A stretch of 40,615 nucleotides of DNA from UBA287 sp034190325 (GTDB lineage Archaea > Thermoplasmatota > UBA186 > UBA287). Every line of letters starts with the position of its first letter. The first letter of the stretch is position 1. Location: contig JAXHST010000006.1 of the NCBI GenBank assembly GCA_034190325.1, forward strand, positions 1 to 40,615. Direction: 5' to 3'. This document shows, one piece after another, positions 29,985 to 38,663 of this stretch. Below the pieces are notes generated by a model, which worked only from the letters and a program-made list of their open reading frames with translations, ran no database searches and was not told where the DNA came from. Both the position numbers and the translations under genes were made by a program.

Positions 29985-31265
29985 CTATGGAACTACCCTC
30001 TTTCTGTCCCTTGGGAAGAGTGTGCACTCCTTCACATTTTCCACACCTGTAAGCACGCTCACGAGCCTCTCTGCTCCTATAGCCCAGCCAGCGTGCGGAG
30101 GCATACCATACTCAAAGGCTTTTATATAAAAACCAAAGTTCTCAGGATTTAAATTCTTTTCTATGATCCTTTTCTTAAGCAATTCTGCGTCATGAACCCT
30201 CTGTGCACCTGAGCTAAGCTCGAGAGGGCCGAACATAAGATCAAAGCTTTTTGTTATCGTTTCGTTGTTCTCAAAGGGCTGCGCATAGAATGGTTTTATC
30301 TCAGAAGGCCACTCTGTTATGAAATATAGAGGTTCCATCTCCTCAGCTATGGCTCTAATAGCCTCTGTTGAGATATCCTCGCCATACTTTATGTCTATGT
30401 TCCTGCTCCTTGCAATCTCTATTGCCTCAGAGTATCTTAACCTTCTTAAAGGAAGTTTTACCTCTGGCAGCTCATACTCCAGGAGCTCAAGCTCCCTTTT
30501 TTTATTCCTGCTTACCAGATCAAAGATATCTTTAACAAGTGACTCTAGCAGGGACATAACATCTTCATGGTTCGCAAATGATTGTTCTACGTCTATAGAA
30601 ACGAACTCATTTAAGTGTCTTGGTGTGTTATGCTCTTCTGCTCTGAAAGCTGGGGCTATCTCAAAAACCCTATCAAAGCCAGAACTCATCAATATCTCCT
30701 TGTAGAGTTGCGGGCTCTGTGAAAGGTAGCACTCCTTTTCAAAGTATTTGACAGTAAAGAGCTCTGTACCACCCTCTGTTGCTGTTGCTATTATCTTTGG
30801 GGTGTTTACCTCCATGAAGTCTCTATTTATCAGAAATTCCCTTATGATCCTGAAAGCCTCACTTCTTATGCGGAATATCGCAAGATTCCTCGGATTGCGC
30901 AGGTCCATAAAGCGCGAGTCAATTCTTGTGTCAAAATCTGCTTTTACCTTTTGCGTAACATCCAGCGGCAGTGGCGCTTTTGCTGGATTTAGAATCTCAA
31001 CTTCGCTTGCTACCAGTTCGCAGCCACCAGAAACACTCTCATTTCTTTCAAGTGAACCTTTTACAGATATGACGCTCTCCAGCGTTAGCTCTTTAACTGG
31101 CTTTGGATCATGAAATGTTACCTGTATGTCCGCTATTCCTTCTCTCAATCTTACAAATCCTATGTTTTTCAGTACCCTTACATTCTGAACCCAGCCAGAT
31201 ATTACGAGCTCCTTGCCATAGTCTTTTTCGCTTATCTCCTCTACCCTCTCAGTCCTTTTTACCAT
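29985..31265 (-). CDS. aspS: Aspartyl-tRNA synthetase, archaeal type
   Basis: A 426-residue class IIb synthetase. The N-terminal OB-fold anticodon-binding domain (GWVQNVRVLKNIGFVRLRE, about 25-43) is followed by RFMDLRNPRNLAIFRIRSEA (motif 1 region, about 117-136), TPKIIATATEGGTELF, FRAEEHNTPRHLNEF (motif 2, about 206-220) and GWAIGAERLVSVLTG (motif 3, about 394-408). Length and insert pattern match archaeal enzymes. The residue after GWV is Gln where discriminating archaeal AspRS have Trp, and the Lys expected near residue 85 is not seen; this fits a non-discriminating enzyme that also charges tRNA-Asn. The start overlaps the stop of the amidohydrolase gene; GGGGGAG serves as ribosome binding site. 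Confidence 0.93.
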   Translation of the reverse strand: MVKRTERVEEISEKDYGKELVISGWVQNVRVLKNIGFVRLREGIADIQVTFHDPKPVKELTLESVISVKGSLERNESVSGGCELVASEVEILNPAKAPLPLDVTQKVKADFDTRIDSRFMDLRNPRNLAIFRIRSEAFRIIREFLINRDFMEVNTPKIIATATEGGTELFTVKYFEKECYLSQSPQLYKEILMSSGFDRVFEIAPAFRAEEHNTPRHLNEFVSIDVEQSFANHEDVMSLLESLVKDIFDLVSRNKKRELELLEYELPEVKLPLRRLRYSEAIEIARSRNIDIKYGEDISTEAIRAIAEEMEPLYFITEWPSEIKPFYAQPFENNETITKSFDLMFGPLELSSGAQRVHDAELLKKRIIEKNLNPENFGFYIKAFEYGMPPHAGWAIGAERLVSVLTGVENVKECTLFPRDRKRVVP

Positions 31266-31801
31266 TACAACTCCCCCAGGAGATCTCTGCTATCCATAAC
31301 CTTTGCACCATAGTACTTCCTTATGTACTCCAGCCCACTATCATAATCCTCCTGCGATAGGGCTTCTGTGCAATCGCTGAGCACCGTTACACCATAACCA
31401 AGGAAATAAGCATCTGCAGCCGTATGTCTTACGCAAAGGTTTGCGTGCAGACCTGTAAGAACCACTTCATCAACCCCCAGCTCTCTTAGAAGCATGTCAA
31501 GCTCCGTTCCAAAGAAACAGCTGTACCTTCTCTTTGGGACAATATAATCCCCTGTCTGAGGGGCAAGCTCTTCTATAACCTCAGCCCCCCTCGTTCCAGC
31601 CATTGCATGTTCCCCCCACATAGAGATCTCTCTATCTATGCCTTTGATATGGGCATCATTACAGTATACCACCGGCAGTCCCTGCTCTCTAAAAGCGTCA
31701 GAGACTTTTTTTATTTCCGGCACTATATGGAAAGCTCTTTCGCACTTTAAAGAACCTGTCAGAAAGTCATTCAGCATATCTATCACAAGAAGTGCTTTCA
31801 T
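31265..31801 (-). CDS. Nicotinamidase/isochorismatase-family hydrolase
   Basis: A cysteine hydrolase of 178 residues counted from the ATG at 31801. The catalytic triad is visible: Asp in MKALLVIDMLNDF (residue 8), Lys in VPKRRYSCFFGTEL (about residue 88), and Cys in TGLHANLCVRHTAADAY (about residue 121). Nicotinamidase, which makes nicotinic acid for NAD salvage, is the commonest activity of archaeal members, but related amidases cannot be excluded. A longer in-frame start (31846) adds a Lys/Phe-rich leader that overlaps the promoter; the ATG at 31801 is 27 bases from a TATA box. Confidence 0.85.
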   Translation of the reverse strand: MKALLVIDMLNDFLTGSLKCERAFHIVPEIKKVSDAFREQGLPVVYCNDAHIKGIDREISMWGEHAMAGTRGAEVIEELAPQTGDYIVPKRRYSCFFGTELDMLLRELGVDEVVLTGLHANLCVRHTAADAYFLGYGVTVLSDCTEALSQEDYDSGLEYIRKYYGAKVMDSRDLLGEL

Positions 31802-31821
31802 ACAGAAGAATTGATCTTTCT

Positions 31822-31834
31822 CTATATATTTTAT
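31822..31834 (-). promoter_or_regulatory. TATA box of the amidohydrolase-aspS unit
   Basis: Minus-strand AATAAAATATATAGA-type block, about 27 bases upstream of the ATG at 31801; it indicates a second promoter inside the operon. Confidence 0.5.
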
Positions 31835-31846
31835 TTTATTATTCAA

Positions 31847-32554
31847 TCAAACCTTCAAGATATTAGAGAGCCATGAAGGCATGACAAAACCCAGATAGAG
31901 CAAGACCACAGCTATGGCTATAAAGACCCTTCTTATGCCTATAGGCACATAGCCCCCGATGCCATCGCACACCGTGACAAAGAATGCCAGCATTGCGAAT
32001 GATATAGCCAGAAAGATCCCTTTTGCTCTGTTCTTTTTATCTTTGCTTTTGATCGCAAATGCTATAAAGAGCGCTACAGGAACTGCTGCTATTATCAGTG
32101 TAAGATATATTGTCTGCGTGGCAGCCTCAATAGTAATCCATTCAAATACCCCTTCTCTTACCTCAACATATGCTGGTGGGTATATAACCAGAGAAGCAAT
32201 ATAGATTGCTTCAAGCAGTGATACGAATATTATCCACAGGTTCTTTCTTTTTGGCTCTAAGAGGTAGATTGAGAAAAGCGCCCCGGGATATGGAATAAAA
32301 CCACACCCACCTATTCCTATAGCAGGTATTAAAAGTCCTGTGTATGGCACTAAATTCACCTCTGGAGTTGGAAAACGAAACAGAAAGATGGCACTGTAGG
32401 TGATCAATATGGAAAAAACATAAATGAAGAGCAAAAGGCTGCTTGTGAGAAAATTATTTCTATACCTCTTCCAGAGCTCACGCGCAAGTATCAGAGAGAC
32501 AACTATGACTATAAGCGTGCACACATGTATTGTGATTAGTTCAGATAGATCCAT
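31847..32554 (-). CDS. Seven-helix membrane protein of unknown function
   Basis: A 235-residue protein with about seven hydrophobic helices: LITIHVCTLIVIVVSLILAR (about 6-25), SSLLLFIYVFSILITYSAIF (about 38-57), YTGLLIPAIGIGGCGF, LWIIFVSLLEAIYIASLVIY (about 106-125), IYLTLIIAAVPVALFIAFAI, GIFLAISFAMLAFFVTVCDG and RVFIAIAVVLLYLGFVMPSW. The overall arrangement recalls archaeal 7TM sensor-type membrane modules without an attached kinase. No active site residues are recognised. It precedes the amidohydrolase gene by 45 bases and has its own promoter (32571-32583). Confidence 0.65.
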   Translation of the reverse strand: MDLSELITIHVCTLIVIVVSLILARELWKRYRNNFLTSSLLLFIYVFSILITYSAIFLFRFPTPEVNLVPYTGLLIPAIGIGGCGFIPYPGALFSIYLLEPKRKNLWIIFVSLLEAIYIASLVIYPPAYVEVREGVFEWITIEAATQTIYLTLIIAAVPVALFIAFAIKSKDKKNRAKGIFLAISFAMLAFFVTVCDGIGGYVPIGIRRVFIAIAVVLLYLGFVMPSWLSNILKV

Positions 32555-32570
32555 AATGTATATATGAGGT

Positions 32571-32583
32571 ACTATATATAAAA
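32571..32583 (-). promoter_or_regulatory. TATA box of the seven-helix membrane protein
   Basis: Minus-strand TTTTATATATAGT, centred about 23 bases upstream of the ATG at 32554. Confidence 0.55.
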
Positions 32584-32591
32584 TGTTCTAT

Positions 32592-32602
32592 AAGTTTAAA
32601 TG
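32592..32602 (+). promoter_or_regulatory. TATA box of the third ferritin-like gene
   Basis: AAGTTTAAATG, centred about 27 bases upstream of the ATG at 32624; back-to-back with the minus-strand TATA box at 32571-32583. Confidence 0.5.
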
Positions 32603-32623
32603 GTATTATGTCCTTTTTCTTTT

Positions 32624-33130
32624 ATGAATGATATTGAAGCCTTGAGAACAGCAATAGAGATGGAGAAGGAGAGCCTCAGTCGCTACCTTCAGTTTGCACG
32701 GAAAACTAAGGATGTGAGCGGGAAGAATATGTTCATAAGGCTTGCCACGGACGAATTCTCACATATGGAGATGTTAAATGGAGTTCTTGAGAATTTGATG
32801 GAGCAGAAGGGGTGGATAAAGGTCCAGCTTGATAAATCCGAGGTTGAGAAGGTTGTGCCTAAACTTAGAGAAAGGGATGTTAAGATAAGGACAACAGAGG
32901 GGCTTGATGAGCTTTCAGCCCTCGAGACAGCACTTGAGCTGGAAGAGAGAGGAATAAAATATTACGGAGAGCAGGGACAAAGAGCAGAAAGTGATGAGGC
33001 CAAGAGCATGTACGGGAGGCTTGAGGAGATGGAAAAAGCACATTTTGATCTGATACTGGCTGAGAGAGATTACATAAAGAATACAGGCTTCTGGTTTGGC
33101 GTAAGAGAGTTCTCACTGGAGATGTATTGA
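32624..33130 (+). CDS. Third ferritin-like (rubrerythrin-type) protein
   Basis: A 168-residue ferritin-like protein from the ATG at 32624 (MNDIEALRTAIEMEKESLSR). The diiron ligand pattern is EMEKESLSRY with DEFSHMEML (ExxH, about residues 44-52) and ELEERGIKYY with EMEKAHFDL (ExxH, about 135-143). The C-terminal NTGFWFGVREF segment is typical of rubrerythrin-type proteins of anaerobes. There is no rubredoxin domain. An upstream GTG (32600) would add eight residues but lies inside the promoter. It is more similar in layout to classic erythrins than the pair at 1947-2971. The next gene follows after 22 bases. Confidence 0.82.
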   Translation: MNDIEALRTAIEMEKESLSRYLQFARKTKDVSGKNMFIRLATDEFSHMEMLNGVLENLMEQKGWIKVQLDKSEVEKVVPKLRERDVKIRTTEGLDELSALETALELEERGIKYYGEQGQRAESDEAKSMYGRLEEMEKAHFDLILAERDYIKNTGFWFGVREFSLEMY

Positions 33131-33158
33131 TGGTTGATGATACACCGGTGGTGTGCTG

Positions 33159-33938
33159 ATGCGGTTTGGTCTACCAGTAAAGAATAACCCGAAACTCGAG
33201 CATGTTCTAAAGATTGTTGAGGAAGATAAAGAGCTTGAAACGTATATGAAAGCCTCTAACATTATGGCTATAGACAGGCTCGGATACTCCGATCATGGAC
33301 CAACACACATAAAAATAGTGTCGAACATAGCCATAAAGCTTCTCCGCATGCTCACAGATGCAGATGTTGTGCCAGGCGCTGTTGAGAACTATGGTCTCAA
33401 AAAAGAGGATGCGGAGGTAATAGTGTTTCTCGCTTCGGCTATGCACGACATAGGGCATGCTGTGCATAGAGAGAACCATGAAAATTTTTCTATACCCTTA
33501 GCTTTACCCATACTCGATAGAACGTTGAAGGATATATATACTATAGAGGAGAGCACAATAATAAAATCAGAGGTCCTCCATGCTATAATAGCGCACCAGC
33601 GCGGGATCAAGCCGCTAACCCTTGAAGCAGAGATAGTAAGAGTGGCTGATGCTCTGGATATGAAAAAAGGAAGGGCAAGGATACCTTTCCAGGCAGGTGA
33701 GGTCAACATTCATTCGGTTTCAGCCCTTGCTGTAGAAGATGTAAGGATAAGGGGTGGAGAGGAGAGACCCATAATGATAGAGGTAGTATTGTCAAATTCA
33801 AGCGGAATATTCCAGATAGATGAGATGCTGAAGAAGAAGATGGGGAATACGAAGCTTAAGCAGTATATCAGCGTTAAGGTGAGAATAGAAGGAGAGGAAG
33901 GAAAGGAGAAGAAGATAATCCACGATTTTGAGCTATGA
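33159..33938 (+). CDS. HD-domain phosphohydrolase
   Basis: A metal-dependent phosphohydrolase of 259 residues. Visible HD-superfamily ligands are SDHGPTHIKIVSNIA (about 44-58), FLASAMHDIGHAVHRENHE (about 88-106) with the HD doublet, HAIIAHQRG (about 140-148) and VRVADALDM (about 160-168, the final Asp). The C-terminal about 80 residues form a separate beta/alpha region ending in a Lys/Glu-rich tail. Members cleave phosphate from nucleotides, including signalling nucleotides; the substrate is not evident. The ATG at 33159 is preceded by GGTGGTG; a GTG at 33153 is an alternative start. It lies between the ferritin-like gene and smc. Confidence 0.85.
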   Translation: MRFGLPVKNNPKLEHVLKIVEEDKELETYMKASNIMAIDRLGYSDHGPTHIKIVSNIAIKLLRMLTDADVVPGAVENYGLKKEDAEVIVFLASAMHDIGHAVHRENHENFSIPLALPILDRTLKDIYTIEESTIIKSEVLHAIIAHQRGIKPLTLEAEIVRVADALDMKKGRARIPFQAGEVNIHSVSALAVEDVRIRGGEERPIMIEVVLSNSSGIFQIDEMLKKKMGNTKLKQYISVKVRIEGEEGKEKKIIHDFEL

Positions 33939-33948
33939 ACTCAGCAAG

Positions 33949-33961
33949 TTTTAAATATGAC
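33949..33961 (+). promoter_or_regulatory. Promoter of smc-scpA-scpB
   Basis: TTTTAAATATGAC about 45 bases upstream of the TTG start of smc. This leaves a leader of about 15-20 bases containing the ribosome binding site GGAAGGGA. Confidence 0.45.
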
Positions 33962-33998
33962 CTAGTACATAAATACTTTTGTCAGGAAGGGATGCACA

Positions 33999-36900
33999 TT
34001 GAGACTCAAAGCGATAGAGTTTGAAAACTTCAAAACATTCGCTGGGAAAAAAAGGATACCCGTTATAGGGAACTTTGTGGGTATCACAGGTCCAAATGGG
34101 AGTGGAAAATCAAATGTGCTTGACGCCATCCTTTTCATTCTTGGGCCTAAAAGCTCAAAGAGTATGAGGGTTGAGAATCTCAAAGAGCTGATATTTGATG
34201 GAGGAAAGAACGGCAGACCAGCAGCGCATTGTAGTGTTACACTAACCTTCGATGATAGTGGTAGAGAGATAAACCTGAGAAGAGCGGTTAAGGTGAAGAA
34301 CAACAACTATTATTCCTACTATTACATGAATGACAGGAGCTCATCGCTTTCAGAGTTTGAGAACTTCTTTGCCTCCAGTGGCATGGAAGGACACTACAAT
34401 ATAGTTCAGCAGGGGGATATAAACAAGATAGTCACCTCGAGTGCCTTTGAAAAGAGAAGGATAATCGAAAATGTTGCGGGCGTGAGCAGGTTTGATGAGG
34501 ATATAGAGAAGAGCGAAAGGAAAAAAGAGGATGTTGAAGAGAACATAAGGATTCTTGATGGGAAACTTGAGGAGGTGAAAGTCCAGCTAAAGGCCCTGGA
34601 GCAGGATAGAAACAAAACTTTAAGGTATCTCGAGCTGAAGGACAGGTTTAATAAGAGAAGGACAGAGGTTCTTGCGAAGCAGGTTTATGAGTATGGAGAG
34701 AGAATAAAAGAGAACGATGGTCTTATCGAGGGTTATGAAAAGGATATAGAAGAGCTCCAGGAGGATATTAAGAATAAAGATAAAGAGCTGGAAGAGAAGG
34801 ATAACAGGATGGCCGAGATCGCAGCGGAGATAGAGAAGAAGCTTGGTGGCGAAGGAGGCAGGATCCAGGAGCAGATAAATTCATGCAATGTGAAGATAAA
34901 GACGAGCGAAGAGCTTCTTAACTTTTACGAAGCACAGCTTAAAAAGGATGCTGAGAGAAAGAGGGAGCTTGTAAGAGAGATAAAGGAGCTTGAGAAAAAG
35001 AATGCAGAAGCAAAAAGGAATGTTGATGAGATAAGGGAGAGTATAGCAGGTAAGGAGAAGGAGCTTGAGGATAAAAAGAAAGCCCTAGCGAAAATAAAAG
35101 AGGAGAGAAAAAAAGAGAGCACAAAGCTTGAAGAACTGAATCAAAAACTTGATGGAATAAGGAAAGAGAGGGAAAAGCTTCTGGACGAGCAGCACGAGAA
35201 AACGCTCTTTCTGGAGGAAGTAGAGACAAAGCTATCAAATGCTCTCAGAGAGGCAGAAGCCTTGGAGAGCGACCTCGAAAGATTTGAGCTTGAGGAGGAA
35301 GAGGCAAAAAAGATAGCAAGGGAGAGGGAGAAAAGGACAAGGGAGCTATCCTCACTTATTATAGATAATAAAAAAAGGATAGCAGAGCTTGAAGAAAGAA
35401 GAGGTGAAATAGAGAGCAGAATAAGGGCGCTTAAAAACGAGCTCGTCAAGCTGGATAGAGAGCATTCAAAGGCGAGCGCCTACACTAACAGAGCTGTGAG
35501 CGCTGTGCTGAAGGCAAGGAACCTTGGTAAGCTCAAAGGAATAATAGGGACGATAGGGGAAAGGGTAAGTCCAAAGAATGATAAGTATACTGTAGCTATG
35601 ACTGTGGCAGCAGGCGGCAGGATCAATGCCATAATAACCAGGACGGATGAGGATGCCGCGAGGGCAATAGAGCTGCTGAAGAGGGAGAATGCAGGCAGGG
35701 CACAGTTCTTACCGCTAAACAGGCTAATAGCACCAAAGCCGATGGGGAAGGCTTTGCTAGCTGTAAATGATCCCGCATCTCTGGGTTTTGCCTCATCTCT
35801 GGTTGATTATGAGCCCGAGATAAAGAGCGCTGTCGATTACGTGTTTGGTACAACTGTTGTGGTTAACGATCTCAATAATGCCAGGCGTCTCATGGGAGGT
35901 GTAAGGCTTGTTACACTGGGAGGAGAACTCATAGAGAGCTCGGGCGCGATGATGGGAGGCTCCAGAATAGCAGTGGGGAACGTTGCGCCGCCTGAAGCCA
36001 TAGAGAGGGAGATAAACGAGAAAACCTCAGAGCTTGAGTCTTTGAGTGCGGAGCTGACATCTATTGATGAAGAGGTAAGAACTTTAGATGCAGAGGTTAA
36101 GAAAGCGCTTGAGGAGCAGAAGCTTATGGTGCCCATACCAGCAAGAGAGTCAAAGATCAAAGATTACAGGGCAAAGGTGAAGGATGCCCAGGCTAAATTG
36201 AGAGAGACAAGGGAGCTTAAGGAAAAAAGCGAAAAAGAGCTCTCAGAGATCAGGGAAAAGTTGGAAGGCAGAGAAAAGGATATGGAAACCCTTGAGAGGG
36301 AGATGAGAGAGCTGACTCCAAAGAGGATCAGAGATACCATAGATAGGCTTGAGGGAGAGATCGATAGCCTGCAGAGCTTTATAAGAGTGCTCAAAAACAA
36401 AGAGATTGAAGCAGAGAGAGGGCTTGAAGATTTCGCTATTGAACAGAGGAAGCAGGAGATAGAGAAGATAGAGAGCAAGAACTATGAGAAAGAGATAGAA
36501 AAGGCAAAGAAGGACAGAGAAGAGGCTGAAAGTGAGCTGAAAACTCTGCTGATTGTTAAGGGAGGCTATGATGAAAAGGTAGGAAAGCTCAACGAAGAGA
36601 GAGACAGAATCGTTCAGGAGGCAAGTGATCTCCGTATTGAGATCACCAGGTTGAATGATAAGGTGGATACAACAAAGGATCTCATAGACAGATGCAGGAA
36701 TGAGAGAGAGAAGCTTTTAGAGATGCTTGGAGAGAGCAGAAAAGAGCTGGGCAACAGTGAAGTAGAGGTGAGTGAGAGATCAATAGAGGATCTTAAGTCT
36801 GAGATGAGCAATTTAGAGAAAAAGATCTCTGCTATGGAGCCGGTTAATCAGAGAGCTTTAGAGCAATACGATGAAGTTGCAAAGAGGGCAAATGAGATAG

Positions 36901-37448
36901 AGAGCAGCATTGATCGTTTAAATGAGCAGAAAAAGTCTTTGATCGCCTTGATGAATGAATGCAGGGCTAAGAAAAAAGAAGCATTTCTCACAGTTTTTGA
37001 CTCCGTTAATGACAATTTTAAAGCGATATACGTCAGGATCTCAAATGGGGGGCATGGAGAGCTCTTGCTGGACAACAGAGGAGATCCCTTCGCCGGGGGG
37101 CTGAGGATAGTTGCGCAGCCGGATGGAAAAAAGCTCCAATCAATAGAGAGGCTCTCGGGTGGAGAAAAGAGCGTCGCTGCACTCGCTTTAGTCTTTGCCA
37201 TACAGCGGATATCGCCCTCAGCTTTCTATTTCCTGGATGAGGTTGACATGTTTCTGGATAGTGTTAACGCAGAGATCATCGGGAAAATGATAAAGGAGAG
37301 CTCTAACAACACACAAACGTTAGTTATATCTCTCAGAAAGGCTACTCTGAAGGAAGCGGATGTTGTCTATGGAATAACCTCAATAGATGGCATATCACAG
37401 ATCATAGGGAAGATAAACATAAATGAGATAACAGAGGTGGCTAACTGA
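33999..37448 (+). CDS. smc: Chromosome segregation/condensation ATPase SMC
   Basis: A 1149-residue SMC protein with the full domain order. The N-terminal ATPase half has Walker A GITGPNGSGKSNVLDAILF (about 28-46) and a Q-loop NIVQQGDINKIV (about 135-146). A long coiled coil (about 170-500), rich in Glu/Lys/Arg, leads to the hinge (about 510-660; GIIGTIGERV and SSGAMMGGSR), followed by the returning coiled coil (about 670-1000). The C-terminal half has the signature LSGGEKSVAALALVFAIQ (about 1053-1070) and Walker B FYFLDEVDMFLD (about 1076-1087). It dimerises and, with ScpA/ScpB, condenses DNA. The start is TTG (33999); an ATG eight bases upstream is in another frame. The stop overlaps scpA by one base. 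Confidence 0.96.
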   Translation: MRLKAIEFENFKTFAGKKRIPVIGNFVGITGPNGSGKSNVLDAILFILGPKSSKSMRVENLKELIFDGGKNGRPAAHCSVTLTFDDSGREINLRRAVKVKNNNYYSYYYMNDRSSSLSEFENFFASSGMEGHYNIVQQGDINKIVTSSAFEKRRIIENVAGVSRFDEDIEKSERKKEDVEENIRILDGKLEEVKVQLKALEQDRNKTLRYLELKDRFNKRRTEVLAKQVYEYGERIKENDGLIEGYEKDIEELQEDIKNKDKELEEKDNRMAEIAAEIEKKLGGEGGRIQEQINSCNVKIKTSEELLNFYEAQLKKDAERKRELVREIKELEKKNAEAKRNVDEIRESIAGKEKELEDKKKALAKIKEERKKESTKLEELNQKLDGIRKEREKLLDEQHEKTLFLEEVETKLSNALREAEALESDLERFELEEEEAKKIAREREKRTRELSSLIIDNKKRIAELEERRGEIESRIRALKNELVKLDREHSKASAYTNRAVSAVLKARNLGKLKGIIGTIGERVSPKNDKYTVAMTVAAGGRINAIITRTDEDAARAIELLKRENAGRAQFLPLNRLIAPKPMGKALLAVNDPASLGFASSLVDYEPEIKSAVDYVFGTTVVVNDLNNARRLMGGVRLVTLGGELIESSGAMMGGSRIAVGNVAPPEAIEREINEKTSELESLSAELTSIDEEVRTLDAEVKKALEEQKLMVPIPARESKIKDYRAKVKDAQAKLRETRELKEKSEKELSEIREKLEGREKDMETLEREMRELTPKRIRDTIDRLEGEIDSLQSFIRVLKNKEIEAERGLEDFAIEQRKQEIEKIESKNYEKEIEKAKKDREEAESELKTLLIVKGGYDEKVGKLNEERDRIVQEASDLRIEITRLNDKVDTTKDLIDRCRNEREKLLEMLGESRKELGNSEVEVSERSIEDLKSEMSNLEKKISAMEPVNQRALEQYDEVAKRANEIESSIDRLNEQKKSLIALMNECRAKKKEAFLTVFDSVNDNFKAIYVRISNGGHGELLLDNRGDPFAGGLRIVAQPDGKKLQSIERLSGGEKSVAALALVFAIQRISPSAFYFLDEVDMFLDSVNAEIIGKMIKESSNNTQTLVISLRKATLKEADVVYGITSIDGISQIIGKININEITEVAN

Positions 37449-38155
37449 TGGATGAAAAAGAGATACTTGATCATCTTCTCTTCCACAAAGCACTGGGTGA
37501 AGACATGGATTATTACATAGATCTCTTCAAAAAAGTGTCTGGTGGCTATGCAGAGATAAAGGACGATTACGAACGCTCGATAGCCCTGCTTTTTTCCCTT
37601 GCCATGGAGGAAAAGATAAACCCATGGGATATAGATATAGTTGCTTTTTCTAAAGAATATCTGAAAAAGCTCAAGAAGGAGGGCATCAACATAGTTTATG
37701 CAGGCAGGATTATACTGCTTGCATGGGAGGTGCTCAGAGCCCAGTCGGAGAGGGCTGTAGAAACATTTACGCTTGCGCCGGAGCCAGAGGTTTATGAACC
37801 TCTTGAGCTGGAGAGCTCTTATATAGAGCCCAGGGCAGTCAGAAGCTTCAAGAGGCCTGTGAGCGTCTTTGATCTTGTTAAGGCTCTGGATAGTGCAAAG
37901 AGGATCGAAAAGGTAGAGAGAGGAAGGAAGAGGAGGGTAAAGGTAAGCCTTGATGGAAAGATACATGCGGAGCAGATAAACAGCAACGAAGTCTACAGGT
38001 TTATAAAGGAGAACAGTATAGATGATGGAGATCTCATACTTGCAAAGTTCGGCTTAATTGAAGGCATGATATCTCTGCTCTATCTCGCAAAGGATAGGAA
38101 GATAGAACTATGGCAGGAGAACTTCCCGTTCGGAAAGATATGGATAAAAGCGTAA
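37448..38155 (+). CDS. scpA: Segregation and condensation protein A (kleisin)
   Basis: A 235-residue kleisin that bridges the SMC heads. The N-terminal part has the family pattern (SIALLFSLAMEEKINPWDID, about 44-63, then IVAFSKEYLKKLKKEGINIV), a variable acidic middle (PEPEVYEPLELE), and a C-terminal winged helix (SNEVYRFIKENSIDDGDLIL and LIEGMISLLYLAKDRKIELW). Its ATG overlaps the smc stop (TGATG) and its 3' end overlaps scpB, so the complex subunits are translated together. Confidence 0.93.
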   Translation: MDEKEILDHLLFHKALGEDMDYYIDLFKKVSGGYAEIKDDYERSIALLFSLAMEEKINPWDIDIVAFSKEYLKKLKKEGINIVYAGRIILLAWEVLRAQSERAVETFTLAPEPEVYEPLELESSYIEPRAVRSFKRPVSVFDLVKALDSAKRIEKVERGRKRRVKVSLDGKIHAEQINSNEVYRFIKENSIDDGDLILAKFGLIEGMISLLYLAKDRKIELWQENFPFGKIWIKA

Positions 38156-38610
38156 GGAAAAAGATAGAGGCTGTGCTTTTTGCCTCTGATAAGGCGCTGA
38201 GCCTGGCAGAGATAGCAAGGATCTCTGGCGTTAAAGCAAAGATTGCTAAGAGAACTATAGCTTCTTTGAATAGGGAGTATGAGAAGCATTGCTTTGAGAT
38301 AGCTGTTACTGATAGAGGGTATGTGCTCCAGCTCAGAGAGGAGTTCTATCCTGTGGTGAAGGATCTTGTAGAGCCAGAGATGGGTGAAAAGCTTCTGCAG
38401 ACCTTAGCATTAATAGCCTCCAACGAGCCAATAAAGCAGAGCGCTCTTAGAGATTTTGTTGGTGAGAGGGTCTATGAGGATGTTAAAGAGTTATGCAAAA
38501 GAGGATTGGTTAGATACAAGAAAGAGGGAAGCACAAAAATACTCAGAACAACGCCAGAGTTCAAGAAGAGGTTCAAATTTTCAGGTCAGAGCACTACGAT
38601 AGTAAAATGA
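38140..38610 (+). CDS. scpB: Segregation and condensation protein B
   Basis: A 156-residue ScpB-type double winged-helix protein, third subunit of the SMC complex. The first winged helix begins KKIEAVLFASDKALSLAEIA (about 7-26) with ISGVKAKIAKRTIASLNREY; the second has LLQTLALIASNEPIKQSALR (about 89-108) and GLVRYKKEGSTKILRTT. An in-frame ATG at 38110 would add ten residues inside scpA; I prefer 38140, which has GGAAAG upstream and leaves a 16-base overlap. The protein ends shortly after the second wing, shorter than many bacterial ScpB proteins. Confidence 0.9.
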   Translation: MDKSVRKKIEAVLFASDKALSLAEIARISGVKAKIAKRTIASLNREYEKHCFEIAVTDRGYVLQLREEFYPVVKDLVEPEMGEKLLQTLALIASNEPIKQSALRDFVGERVYEDVKELCKRGLVRYKKEGSTKILRTTPEFKKRFKFSGQSTTIVK

Positions 38611-38663
38611 TAAGTGGGAGCGACCTCCTATTCGAACACAGGATGCAGTTTTCAAACTCTATT

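Noticed and set aside
34900..36980. Long minus-strand open frames rich in Ser/Leu/Phe
   Set aside because: They are antisense shadows of the Glu/Lys-rich coiled coils of SMC.
38612..38655. tRNA-like fragment on the minus strand (TTCGAAT followed by a CGCTCCC end), possible attachment site
   Set aside because: The five bases either side of TTCGAAT do not pair as a T stem, no matching 5' part or integrase is present, so it is probably chance.
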